In this document: piece after piece, positions 46,647 through 56,760 of the stretch
How positions within the stretch are numbered: position 1 is the first letter of the stretch
How the letters are laid out: each line of letters opens with the position of its first letter
Assembly (NCBI RefSeq): GCF_000003195.3
Contig: NC_012879.2
Coordinates: 22,664,844 to 22,728,843, forward strand
Origin: Sorghum bicolor
Taxonomy: Eukaryota; Streptophyta; Magnoliopsida; Poales; Poaceae
Direction: 5' to 3'
Length of the DNA stretch: 64,000 nt
Made by a program: the position numbers and the translations under genes
Notes under the pieces: model-generated
Seen by the model: only the letters and a program-made list of their open reading frames with translations
What the model was told of the DNA's origin: nothing
The model's database searches: none

Positions 46647-47053
46647 TGTGAGGTATAAACCCCTATACTCTCATGGGATTATATGGGCTGCACCATCAGA
46701 GGTGGCTCGGCCCACAGAATGAAGACGTGCGGCGCACGACTAGTCGGCGTGCACCGCAAGGCTACAAGATATTGTACCAAATAGGATAGTTTACTTGTAA
46801 CTCTGTCACTTCACGATATATAAGGAGGGGTAGGGGTCCCCTAGAGGACAGGTGATACAGACACATTATTCTCTCAACACAAATCAATACAATCAGACGC
46901 AGGACATAGGTATTACGCCCACACGGCGGCCGAACCTGGATAAAAAGCTTGTCCGTGTCTTGCGTCACCATCGAGTTCGTAGTTTGCGCACCGTCTACCG
47001 ATAAACTACTACCGTGGGTATACCTCAAGGTAGACTGCCAGCTTTCGTCGACA
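46647..47053 (+). repeat. 5' LTR of the small element
   Basis: TGTGAGGTATAAACCCC ... GCTTTCGTCGACA; nearly identical to 48785-49196. Confidence 0.92.
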
Positions 47054-47072
47054 GTGGCGCGCCAGGTAGGGG

Positions 47073-47560
47073 TGTGCGTACAGCTCTCCCGACGAACAAG
47101 ATGGTCATCATCCCCGACTTCGTGGCCATGGCGGGCGACTTCACGTTCACCGTCAGCTTCAACAGCTTCTCCGCCACGACCACAGAGGAGGTGTAGATCT
47201 GATCTACGCCAACCACTTCTTCATCGACGTCGGCGGCGGCTTCAACCACGCTGGCTACGACTCCGACTACTCCAACAACGTCTCCGACCACGCCGACGCT
47301 GTGTCACCTGCTTCCCTACTACAAAGAGAGGCAGATCGACGACATCGACCTGCTCGGGCTAACGACCAAGTTGTTTGGCCTACTTGCTCTGACCACCTGT
47401 CGCAATAATAATCGCCGCGAAGAACGGCGCTACGACAACCGCGACCACCGTCATGACAACAAGTCAAAAAGCTTGAGGGCCAAACAATTTTGTCACCACC
47501 AACCAGACTTTTGTCCAAAGATAAGTACACTTCTAATATTTTATTTATTTTTGGCATAAT
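47073..47560 (+). other. leader/ORF-like remnant of the small element
   Basis: GC-rich sequence after the primer site. Two short frames, around MVIIPDFVAMAGDFTFTVSF and a Thr/Asn/Arg-rich one, lie where a gag would start. I recognise no family, and they may be a collapsed gag. Confidence 0.35.
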
Positions 47561-47940
47561 ATTTTTTATTATCCTTCAAAACAACTTTTTGGTTAGCCGA
47601 CTAGTTTTTTCTCCTACACGAGTTTTCCAGAGCCGGTACTGTCTCCGACTCCTCTCTACACGTGCATGAGATCCGCCCTCTGCGTTCCGGGTGGTCGGCA
47701 GTAGCTCTCTGGCGAGGCTGGCAATCCTACGCGTGCCTAGGTTCCGCACCTCATGCAGATTGTTGGCTAGACCAGAACTGGTACAAGCTTTAGGATGATT
47801 AACTACTCGTGCTAATTTTATAATAAAAAATCTAAAACTTATCTCAGTGCTGATTTTTTATCTAGAGTTTATTTATACATCATATACTACCTATTCTCTA
47901 TATTTATTTTTCAGGAGTTTGGCCGAGTCAACAAGCTACG

Positions 47941-48240
47941 CTCGGGGACTTGTCGACTATTCCCTACGCTGTGCTCGGGGACTGCTCCGACCATCGAGCA
48001 CATTTACGTTCCCAACCACGCTCGGGGACTTGTCGAGTAGTCTCTACGCTGTGCTCGAAGACTGTGCCGACCACCGAGCACATTTACGTTCTCAACCACG
48101 CTTGGGGACTTGTCTACCAGTCCATACGCCGTGCTCGGGGATTGTGCCGACCACCGAGCACGTTTACGTTCCCAACCATGCTCGCGGACTGGTCGACCAG
48201 TCTCTATGCCGTGCTCGGAGACTCATCAATCATCTCCCTG
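47941..48240 (+). repeat. 80-bp tandem repeat in the small element
   Basis: Unit starts at 47941, 48021, 48101 and 48181 give an exact 80-bp period. Each unit opens with a CTCGGGGACTTGTC-like phrase and contains a second GTGCTCGGGGACT and a CGAGCACATTTACGTTC. The fourth unit decays after about 50 bp. Related CTCGGGGACT phrases recur at 48364 and close to the purine tract. Confidence 0.85.
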
Positions 48241-48784
48241 CGTTGTGCTTGGGACTTGCTTCGATTACTCTCCAACCACAGCTTGGGGATTGCTTTTCTC
48301 AGTTATGGATAATTTTAATTTTTTAGACCTTGCTACAAGGCTCATACTTCGCCTTCCAGCAAGCTCGGGGACTATATCGGTACGATGCATCTGGCGATGC
48401 ATCTCAGTTTTAGAATTTCTTTGAGGACTTTTCTTTTGACCCTAGCACCACGTGCCTACATCACCTACTACCAGGCTCGGCGACTAAGTGGGCACACTTC
48501 ACCTTGCGGTGAATATGCTTGCTTTTTGAAAGGCTATACTTTTCAGAAAAGTAAAGTGGGCACACTCCACCAGGAAAGAAATCTTTTTTGATTAAGAGCA
48601 CCATGCATTCTTCGAACAACCTGCTTCTTCGATGTCAATGTTGATCAACTGTCTTTTGAGTCGGTCAAAATACCGTTGCAACTGTTTGGGCGACTTTCCT
48701 GCTTATTGAAGACGTCAAGCCTCACTGATCGAAGAAGCTCAAGACGGCATGTTACATCACAATACATGATGCTCGAGGACTAGC

Positions 48785-49196
48785 TGTGGGGGTATAAACC
48801 CCTATACCCTCATGGGCCTATCTGGGCCGCACCATCAGAGGTGGCTCGGCCCACAGGATGAAGACGTGCGGCGCACGACTGGTCGGCGTGCACCGCAAGG
48901 CTACAAGATATTGTACCAAATAGGATAGTTTACTTGTAACTCTGTCCCTTCACGATATATAAGGAGGGGCAGGGGTCCCCTAGAGGACAGGTCATACAGA
49001 CTCATTATTCTCTCAACACAAATCAATACAATCAGACGCAGGACGTAGGTATTACGCCCACACGGCGGCTGAACCTGGATAAAAAGCTTGTTCGTGTCTT
49101 GCGTCACCGTCGAGTTCGTAGTTTGCGCACCGTCTACCGATAAACTACTACCGTGGGTATACCCCAAGGTAGACTGCTGACCAGCTTTCGTCGACA
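48785..49196 (+). repeat. 3' LTR of the small element
   Basis: TGTGGGGGTATAAACCCC ... TCGTCGACA; preceded by a purine-rich stretch. Confidence 0.92.
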
Positions 49197-50000
49197 CGAT
49201 CCTAAACATGTATATAGATCCAATCTAACTAAGCCAAGTATATAACCATGATAAACTAATCCTGAATATAAACAAGTAGAGCAAAGTCATAAGCAATATA
49301 TTGAAGTAGAACAAAGTCATATTCATAATATTGAAGAACAAAGATAATTAGAGAACAATTAGAAGCACAATTAGAGAATTACCAAGAATCCTCTTGACAG
49401 ATCCGGAAACCAATCGAAGATTGACTCCTTCTAGTTCTAATCCTATGTAGCTATGCTAATCTAGATATCTAATTGATGTGGTGGCTCTAATCTTGATCAG
49501 AGGCTTCTTCTCCCTTGAGAATAATGAATTAGGGTTGAGAGGCTCTCTCCTCCAGGGGCCAGGGTGTCTGGTTTTATAGTCCTTTCAAGTGAATATGGGC
49601 CGTTGGATCAAACCGACATTGATTGAACGGTTATCCTTGATCCTTTAGGTCGGTGGAGAATAGTCTCGAAAGAGAGTCCTGATCCAACTCTGTGAGGGGG
49701 CGGGCGCCCAGGTCCACTGGGCGGGCGCCAAGTGCCTAGCCCCGTTCGGCCTCCGCTTCCTTTCCGTGGCTTCTGGAGTCTTCTAGATGTAAGATAATTG
49801 CGCGGCACGTTGATATCTCTATGTAATCCCGACGTGTGGGCCTTTCTTCCGTATTTCCTGATAACCCCCTGCAGAAATAGGCAAACACCAAAACTCGTGG
49901 AATTCTGTCAGATAAAACCCTAAGTCTGGATGTTGATTTCATTTGGATCCTTTTCTTTGTTTATTTGATAATTAAATTTGATACTTAAGGACCATCAACA

Positions 50001-52090
50001 AACTCCCCCAAGCTTACCTCTTGCTCGTCCCTGAGCAAGGATAGACTCAGTGATGGATCAGAAGTTATTGCAATGCTTTAAAAATTGATGGTACACATGC
50101 TTTTAAATGAGGTCTTATCTCTGAGTTAGAGTAAACTGTCAAGTCTTAAAACTTACTTACTTTACCTTTCACCATGGGACTTGTAACCGTCACTTCTGTC
50201 TTGAGTAGTTAAAAGATAGAACAGTCTAGTGAAGTGCCATGTCTCTTATTCTTGATTAGCTATAGCTCTGGAGTTTTTGCAGATTTTCAAATAAAACTTA
50301 GAGATTCCTTGTATGACTCTCTCAAATCTCTCTTTTGTGGTATTCCTAGATCCTTACCAAGGCAGTGATGGTATATGCCTTCTCTCAAGATATGTAGTAT
50401 TTGTGGTATAAGGCATAGTGACATTGCCTTCTCTCTCACCCTATTCTAATAAGGCTTTAATATCTGGAGCTTATAGATGGGAGATAAAGTATACATACTT
50501 ACAAGACATTTATTGTATAGTCAAACCATGGATCTAAAGAAACAAATCAATAAGTCAAATCAAGATGTGCATGTGTGGCGAATGAATGGTGTGTGGTGAT
50601 GATGGTGATAACAATGGTGAAAGTCTAATTCTACTTTTGCTCTTTGAAAGGATACATACCTTCCTTGCTATTTGAAACTTTATGAGGAGAATGAGATGCT
50701 CTTCTTCTTCTTTTTCTTTCCTCTCAGGCGGGTATCTTGTACCCCTAATTCTACTGTCGCACACTTGTCTATTTTTACCTCTCGTCTCACTTTTTCTTTC
50801 TTTTGAGGTTCCGGGCAGTTGCCCCTTTTTATTTCCTTGTTTCTCTCTTTTTTAGAGCACTTGAGATAATATAGCAAGTGGTAGTGACAAGATAACTTGA
50901 GCATTTATTTCATAGGGAAAAACAGAAATATTTTTGGCTATTCTCTCCCAGATTAGGAGTAGAATATTTTTGGATGGTTCTGGAGATGGAAATGGATGGA
51001 TATATGTGGATGATACTTCCGGAGTAGAAGTAGCATGTGTGAGTGAACGTGCAAGTGAATCTTGATTTTAACCACATGACAAGCTCCTAAGGGTCTACAC
51101 AACTTGACCACACTCAATGCTCATAAGCAGTAAAAAGTAAATGTGTGGCTCAAAGTCTTGCAAGCATGTATATATGGCTGTGGTAGGAATTTAAACTCTC
51201 GTCATACAGGAACTCAACATGCAACATTTTAAAGATTTTCAAAGATAAAATTCTCCAGAATTCTAGCATCTCTAGGAACAGATAAACAGCAGCTCAACCT
51301 TCCCATATCATATCCGTTAACGACTTAGACTTCAAATCAAGTTTTCTTCCCACAAGTTTAGGTTTAGAGCAAGCATCAAATTATAACAGTTATGTCTAAA
51401 CTTGAGAGAACTTCAAATTTTTAGAAATTAGGCAGAGCAACTATTCATCATATCCATGCTAGAGTTTTATTATTAAGATTTCGATTAGCATAACCACTTT
51501 ATTTATTTATTAAAATAAGCAAAAGATATATATATATAAGCACAAAATCTTTATTTGGTTTTCCATGTTTATGTATATTTATATTTTAATTTAGTATAAG
51601 TATAAAGATAGATAGATAGAAATACTTATCGGGATAAATGGGGTGCTTTCCCCCAAGCTGAATTTTGACGTAATTTCTTTTGATGTAGCTAGCAGGTGGC
51701 AGAGGTGTATTTGAAAGTCGGCAGTATCTTTATAGCAATTAGAATGTCCTTCGTCTGCTAGTCTTCTTGATTCTTAAATTCTGTGGAGCTCAAATAGAAA
51801 ACAAAGCTTTGTGGAACTGATTAAGTGTTAGCATAAATATCTAGCCTTTATCATGTTGAGACTCCTTAATAATTATTACTCCCTATTTTTATATTTTCAT
51901 TTTATAAAGCAGAAAAAAATATTTATTTTATTTTTATGCCACCACAGTGAATGTACTTATGGGTTTTATGCCACTCGTATACTCACATGGGGCTTACTGT
52001 TTTTTACATTTTTATTTTCTTTTTAAGATAGTATGAACATGATTAACTAAGCAAACTATATAAAATAATTGAAAGAGAAAGGATAACTAC
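50001..52090 (-). other. Athila-3 3' non-coding region and purine tract
   Basis: Begins AACTCCCCCAAG. Homologous to 7258-9430 and 34387-36500. No coding signal in six frames. Confidence 0.8.
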
Positions 52091-52294
52091 CAAGTTTATC
52101 TCTTGTCAAGGCGTTCGGTGTTTTTAAGTCCTTCGAACGGGACCCTCTATTTTCTTGTTGTCCTAGGATTCGTTGGATGGCGGAGTCGGTACTTCCGGCG
52201 GCGCCTCCTCTTCATGTATAGTTATCTTCTCTTTCCATACCTGACTCGGTGCTACGATCTCCTCTGGATAATTCTGTTTAAACTGTATGTCTTC

Positions 52295-52735
52295 TTACCT
52301 TACCACTTCTCCTTCATAGTCTGCCCATCCGTCCTTGATGATCTGCCTCCTCTGGTTGCGATTGCGTCGTTTTCTGACCTGCTTAGATTCTTCAACGATA
52401 TAGTTAGGGTCAGTAAAATAGCGGCGTACCTTTTCTAATGGGAAGTGCATATGGACTTCTCCAGTTCCAATGTAGATGATTGCTTTGACGGTGCTGAGGA
52501 ACGGTCTTCCAAGTATGATGGGTGGATCATATTCGTCTTCTCCCATGTCTATAACCTGAAAGTCTGTGTAGACAAAATGATCGTCTATTTTGACTGGGAC
52601 ATCAGTTATTGTTCCTTTGACCTCTCGAAATGTCTGATCTGCCATCTGGAGCTGAATGTATGTTGGTTTTAGGGGCATGGTTCCGAACAAGAGCCGATAG
52701 GTGACTGTGGCCATTATGTTGACGCCTCATCATGT
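52295..52735 (-). pseudogene. Athila-3 second protease-like domain
   Basis: Follows the first protease in the same frame. After CDT come two TGA codons exactly where the rest of the catalytic D-T-G-S would be, then GVNIMATVTYRLLFGTMPL, IQLQMADQTFREVKGTITDV and YDPPIILGRPFLSTVKAIIY. The body is otherwise open to the stop at 52295. Its order of motifs (ADQ, DFQVID, ILGRPFL) repeats that of the upstream protease domain, so this is a duplicated retropepsin fold with a destroyed active site. Athila-2 has the same domain with D-T-G intact. Confidence 0.8.
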
Positions 52736-53821
52736 GTCGCAAGTCGTCTTGTAGAAGTTGTATCCATTTATGGAGCAATAGATGCTTGGCATTCCTGGGT
52801 CATCCTTCTTGGTCAAAAATGGTGACTTAAGTTGATGATCTTGACCTCCAGGAACTGCAGTGACCATCTTAGCTGACTCGGTCCACACTTGCTTGTTCCA
52901 GTTCCTCCTGTTGGTCCTCTTCCTTGATTCACATCTGGAGTTATCTGGAATTTGTGTAGTCTTGTTCTTGAAGGAAAATGTCTCCTTCCTCCCTTTGATG
53001 TAGAAACTGATCTTGGCAGCACTAGCGTAGATGATAGCTCCCGAGGTGTTTAAGAATGGCCTCCCTAAGATGATGGGTGCCCTCTCATCATTACCGGTCT
53101 CTATCACCATGAAGTCTGCTGGGGCGTATAAGGTACCAACTCGGACACAAAGGTTCTTCAATATTCCTTTTGGAAAACTTATCGTCTGATCTGCAAACTG
53201 CAAACACATGGTTGTTTCTAATAAAGGATATGTAAAGAATTTTTCATAGAGTACCTTGGGTATAATGTTGACACTAGAGCCAAAGTCGCAGAGTGCTTCT
53301 GGGACTTCCACCATGCCGATGGAGATCGGGATGACGGGGCGTCCTGGATCACCTCTCTTGACCGGCAGAAGGTCAGTAGTAACTTCAGTGACGGGGTTAC
53401 TCCAGTTACCTGCATCAAACATGTCTACAAGATTTGCAGATTCTAATCCTTCCGGTTGTGATGGTATACCGGGGTTAGTAGCAGGAACAGCAGCAGCTAT
53501 TTGATTTAACTGAGATTCAATCATTTTATTAAAGCTAATTTGATTCTTGATGGCAGTAGAGAAATTATCCATTCTATTATTTATATTTTCTAGCATTTTA
53601 TCATTAGATGCCAATTTCTTAGATAGGTTATCCATTAGCTTTCCTTGATTAGACAATAACTCTCTCAAAGGTGGAAAATTATTAGTATTATTGTAAGAAT
53701 TATTACCTTGATAATTACCTGAGTAGTTAGGCCTCTGTTGATTCCAACCTTGATTTTGTTGAGGACGGTTGTAGTAGTAGTAGTTGTTGTTGTTGTTGAT
53801 GTAGTTCACATCCTCAAGCAT
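52736..53821 (-). pseudogene. Athila-3 linker and first aspartic protease
   Basis: Minus-strand frame: an Asn/Tyr homopolymer run after the knuckle region, the SNQGKLMDNLSKKLASNDKM coiled-coil linker, then the retropepsin with LCDFGSSVNIIPKVLYEKF (D-F-G in place of D-S/T-G), CLQFADQTISFPKGILKNL and RAPIILGRPFLNTSGAIIYA. It runs in frame into the second protease domain. Protease would mature gag. The D-F-G variant may reduce activity, and similar variants are common in Athila-type proteases as far as I remember. Confidence 0.85.
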
Positions 53822-54805
53822 CTCAGGGCAGTGATTGCCTGAGTGTCCAGTATCTCCTCACTCCTCACAAGTCATGTGAGAGTCGTAGATGTGCATAACT
53901 TCTTTCTTATCTCCAGCTTTATCATTAAGCTTCTTCATGAGCAGGTCCAGCTTTGCAGACAGCATGTCTACCTCCTTGAGCTGATGCATACCTCCACCTC
54001 TCTTGCGTGTCTGGGTCCTCTCTTCATTCCAGCTTTGGTTGAACGCCATCTTCTCCACAAGAGTTGTGGCTTGTGATATGGTAAGTGATAAGAATGCTCC
54101 TCCAGCTGCAGCATCCATGGTTTCTCGGGCACTGTTGCCGAGCCCATGATAAAATGTCTGCATTAGTAGCCAACTCTCCATTCCATGATGGGGTCATTCT
54201 AGGATGTAGTCTTGGAAGCGCTCCCATGCTTCTGGAACGGATTCGTCATGTTGTTGCTGAAAACTTGTAATCTTCCCACGGAGAGCATTGGTCTTGCCCA
54301 TGGGAAAGAACTTAGCCAGAAAGATCGTTGAGCAGAGTGCCCACGTAGTATTCTTTTCCTTAGTAGCGTAAAACCACTGCTTCGCTCTTCCTAACAGTGA
54401 GAATGGAAAGAGGCGAAGTAGTATAGCATCTCTGGAAACTCCTAATATGGTAAATGTGTTAAAAATCTCCAGGAAGTGTTGGAGATGAGCACTAGCATCT
54501 TTGTGTGCCTTCCCATAGAACTGGTTGGATTGCACCATATTGATAAGTCCAGGCTTGAGCTCAAAGTTGCCATCGATCTCTGCAGCAGGTCCAGTGCGGA
54601 TGTTGTCCGTAGTGGGAGCTGAGAACTCGCGGATTGATTTGTTCGCCATGGCTTCGAACTCTGAAGACAAGTTCTGGTGATCTTCTTGATTGGATGAAGC
54701 TTCTTGTTGTAGTGTTGATGATCTCTTCTTGAGCTTGGCTCTTGTTTTTCTGAATAATGCTTCGGAATTGTCAACAAAATTTCCTGGAAGATGTCTTCTA
54801 TTCAT
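53822..54805 (-). pseudogene. Athila-3 gag
   Basis: MNRRHLPGNFVDNSEALFRK start, then the gag domain: FELKPGLINMVQSNQFYG, SAHLQHFLEIFNTFTILGVS, LRLFPFSLLGRAKQWFYATK, FLAKFFPMGKTNALRGKITS and AAAGGAFLSLTISQATTLVE. A TGA near 54190 and another near 53855 interrupt it. The second falls on the second Cys of the zinc knuckle (TCEE-stop-GDTGHSGNHC). The start is chosen about 130 bp inside the primer site. Close in type to the 100-bp gag remnant at 56661-56760. Confidence 0.87.
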
Positions 54806-54938
54806 ACATTCCCCTACATAAGATAAAATAGAGAAATATCGGGGTAAAACCGTATGAGAGAATTGATAAGCTCAATCATATTAGTGATGCGAATGATGAC
54901 TCAAAATCCTATATTCATTCCTGATTGGTAATCAACCT

Positions 54939-54956
54939 TCCCCGGCAACGGCGCCA
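54939..54956 (-). other. Athila-3 primer-binding site (tRNA-Asp)
   Basis: The minus strand reads TGGCGCCGTTGCCGGGGA, a perfect complement to the plant tRNA-Asp 3' end, eight bases inside the 5' LTR. Confidence 0.9.
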
Positions 54957-54964
54957 AAAATGCT

Positions 54965-56624
54965 TGTTGGGTGTTCTTAACATCACTACCAAAAGTAGAC
55001 TTAGTTTTCTTATTCTGATAACGGTGGCAAAAATGCCAAACCTATCCTTCATACCACTTAAGCCAAGTTGTCATCCCCAGCATGATATAAGAGACGCAGT
55101 ATTGAAATATGCAATTGCTCTTCTAAATATAATGAATGGGATCTGCAAACGTACAGATTAATACCGATGTAGCATTTTAACCAGGAAGTATTCTAGGTAT
55201 CGTTATTTATATTTTTACCACCGCGAAGGGATTAGCAACCATCAATATTGATTATAGATTGGAATATGAGATTGAGTATCTATCATTGCATGTATAATTG
55301 AGAACATTTATCTAACTTTTTCATATAGGAATAAGTGTCACATAAAAGATATATGAAATAATGAATAGTGACAAAGATAATTAATCTGATCAGCATAACT
55401 TAGCCACATAATAAATATGATAAGAACCTCAATTAGATACTCTAGAAAGTCATTAGCATGGTATTAGAATGAACTACAAGAATATTTCCTAAGTTATTCT
55501 CAATTATATAGTCTACCATTATCGTAGTTAGTGCAAGTATACATAGCAATCATTGTGAGACAAGACTACGCCCATACATAGTGATATTAGCAAGGTAAAT
55601 GAGAAACATAGCAATCACTCCCCTATAATAATGTTGTTATGCCAGCCCAATACACGAGAGGGGGACTATATAAGAATCAATGAAGCTGTCACTATCACGA
55701 ACTACCCCGCTATCTGGCATATTGGGTACAATCGCAGATAAATACGGTATAAGCACCACGCCTACACAATATCTATCATTTACCCATGGATCCGATGATA
55801 AACGCTATACGATCCTAAACATGTATATAGATCCAATCTAACTAAGCCAAGTATATAACCATGATAAACTAAGAATAATATAATCTTGAATATAAACAAG
55901 TAGAGCAATGTCATAAGCAATATATTGAAGTAGAACAAAGTCATATTCTTAATACTGAAGAACAAAGATAATTAGAGAACAATTAGAAGCACAATTAGAG
56001 AATTACCAAGAATCCTCTTGACAGATCTGGAAAGCAATCGTAGATTGACTCCTTCTAGTTCTAATCCTATGTAGCTATTAATATCTTGATATCTAATTGA
56101 TGTGGTGGCTCTAATCTTGATCAGAGGCTTCTTCTCCCTTGAGAATAATGAATTAGGGTTGAGAGGCTCTCTCCTCCAGGGGCCAGGGGGTCTGGTTTTA
56201 TAGTCCCTTCAAGTGAATATGGGCCGTTGGATCAAACCGATATTGATTGAACGGTTATCCTTGATCCTTTAGGTCGGTGGAGATTAGTCCCGAAAGAGAG
56301 TCCTGATCCAACTCTGTGTGGGGGCGGGTGCCTAGGTCAACTGGGCGGGCGCCCAGTGCCTGGCCCCGTTCGGCCTCCGCTTCCTTCCCGTGGCTTCTGA
56401 AGTCTTCTAGATGTAAGATAATTGCGCGGCATGTTGATATCTCTATGTAATCCCGACGTGTGGGCCTTCCTTCCGTATTTCCTCATAACCCCCTGCAGAA
56501 ATAGACAAACACCAAAACTCGTGGAATCCTGTCAGATAAAACCCTAAGTATGGATGTTGATTTCATTTGGATCCTTTTCTTTGTTTATTTGATAATTAAA
56601 TTTGATACTTAAGGACCGTCAACA
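54965..56624 (-). repeat. Athila-3 5' LTR
   Basis: 1660 bp; retains the empty CGATC target near 55810. TATA-type CTATAAAACC on the minus strand at 56194-56203. Confidence 0.92.
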
Positions 56625-56660
56625 GGCTTAATCTCTTATAATTTGGGCGGTTCTGTTAGA
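56625..56660 (+). repeat. G1 3' LTR, segment 4 (terminal piece)
   Basis: GGCTTAATCTC through GGGCGGTTCTGTTAGA. I take TGTTAGA as the decayed LTR terminus; the next base begins Athila-type gag sequence. The boundary is a judgement because the G1 5' LTR and left target copy are not in the window. Confidence 0.5.
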
Positions 56661-56760
56661 GAATGTATCCTTGCCAACGCTCCCATGCTTCTAAAATGGT
56701 TTCTATCTTCTACTGTTGGAAATTGGTAATCTTTCCCCTTAAGGCATTTGTCTTGCCTAT
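56661..56760 (-). pseudogene. older Athila gag remnant, target of both G1 and G2
   Basis: The minus strand encodes IGKTNALRGKITNFQQ, a stop, then KIETILEAWERWQGYI, matching Athila-3 gag (MGKTNALRGKITSFQQ). It lies between the G1 LTR end and the G2 5' LTR, so it is the substrate into which both elements were inserted. Confidence 0.75.

Larger units (their letters stand above)
46647..49196 (+). mobile_element. small non-autonomous LTR retrotransposon
   Basis: 2550 bp with TG...CA LTRs of 407 bp (46647-47053) and 412 bp (48785-49196) and a perfect CGATC duplication (46642-46646; 49197-49201). Plus orientation: primer site TGGCGCGCCAGGTAGGGG at 47055-47072, purine-rich GAGGACTAGC before the right LTR. 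TATA-type GATATATAAGG at 46815-46825 in the 5' LTR and again near 48953. No gag-pol domains, so it is a LARD/TRIM-like non-autonomous element. Confidence 0.9.
45794..50000 (-). repeat. Athila-3 3' LTR, interrupted by a small LTR element
   Basis: Parts 45794-46646 and 49202-50000 match the right LTR. The insert 46647-49196 is flanked by CGATC, present once in the right LTR near 55810. Confidence 0.9.
45794..56624 (-). mobile_element. Athila-type non-autonomous element Athila-3
   Basis: LTRs with TG...CA ends and a perfect 5-bp duplication GGCTT (45789-45793; 56625-56629). Minus orientation from the primer site at 54939-54956. Left LTR 45794-50000 (1652 bp after removing a nested element), right LTR 54965-56624 (1660 bp). 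The interior has gag and two protease-like domains in tandem but no RT or integrase, then the long family-specific 3' non-coding region. Confidence 0.92.

Noticed and set aside
47941..48240. CRISPR-like array
   Set aside because: Repeat units are contiguous with no unique spacers, inside a plant LTR element.
47847..48424. Three overlapping plus-strand frames of 104-159 residues
   Set aside because: They exist because the 80-bp tandem repeat lacks stops in several frames; repetitive peptides without known family.
53765..53795. GTT/GTA microsatellite as an independent repeat
   Set aside because: It encodes the Asn/Tyr run of the Athila-3 polyprotein on the minus strand; simple codon-run expansion.
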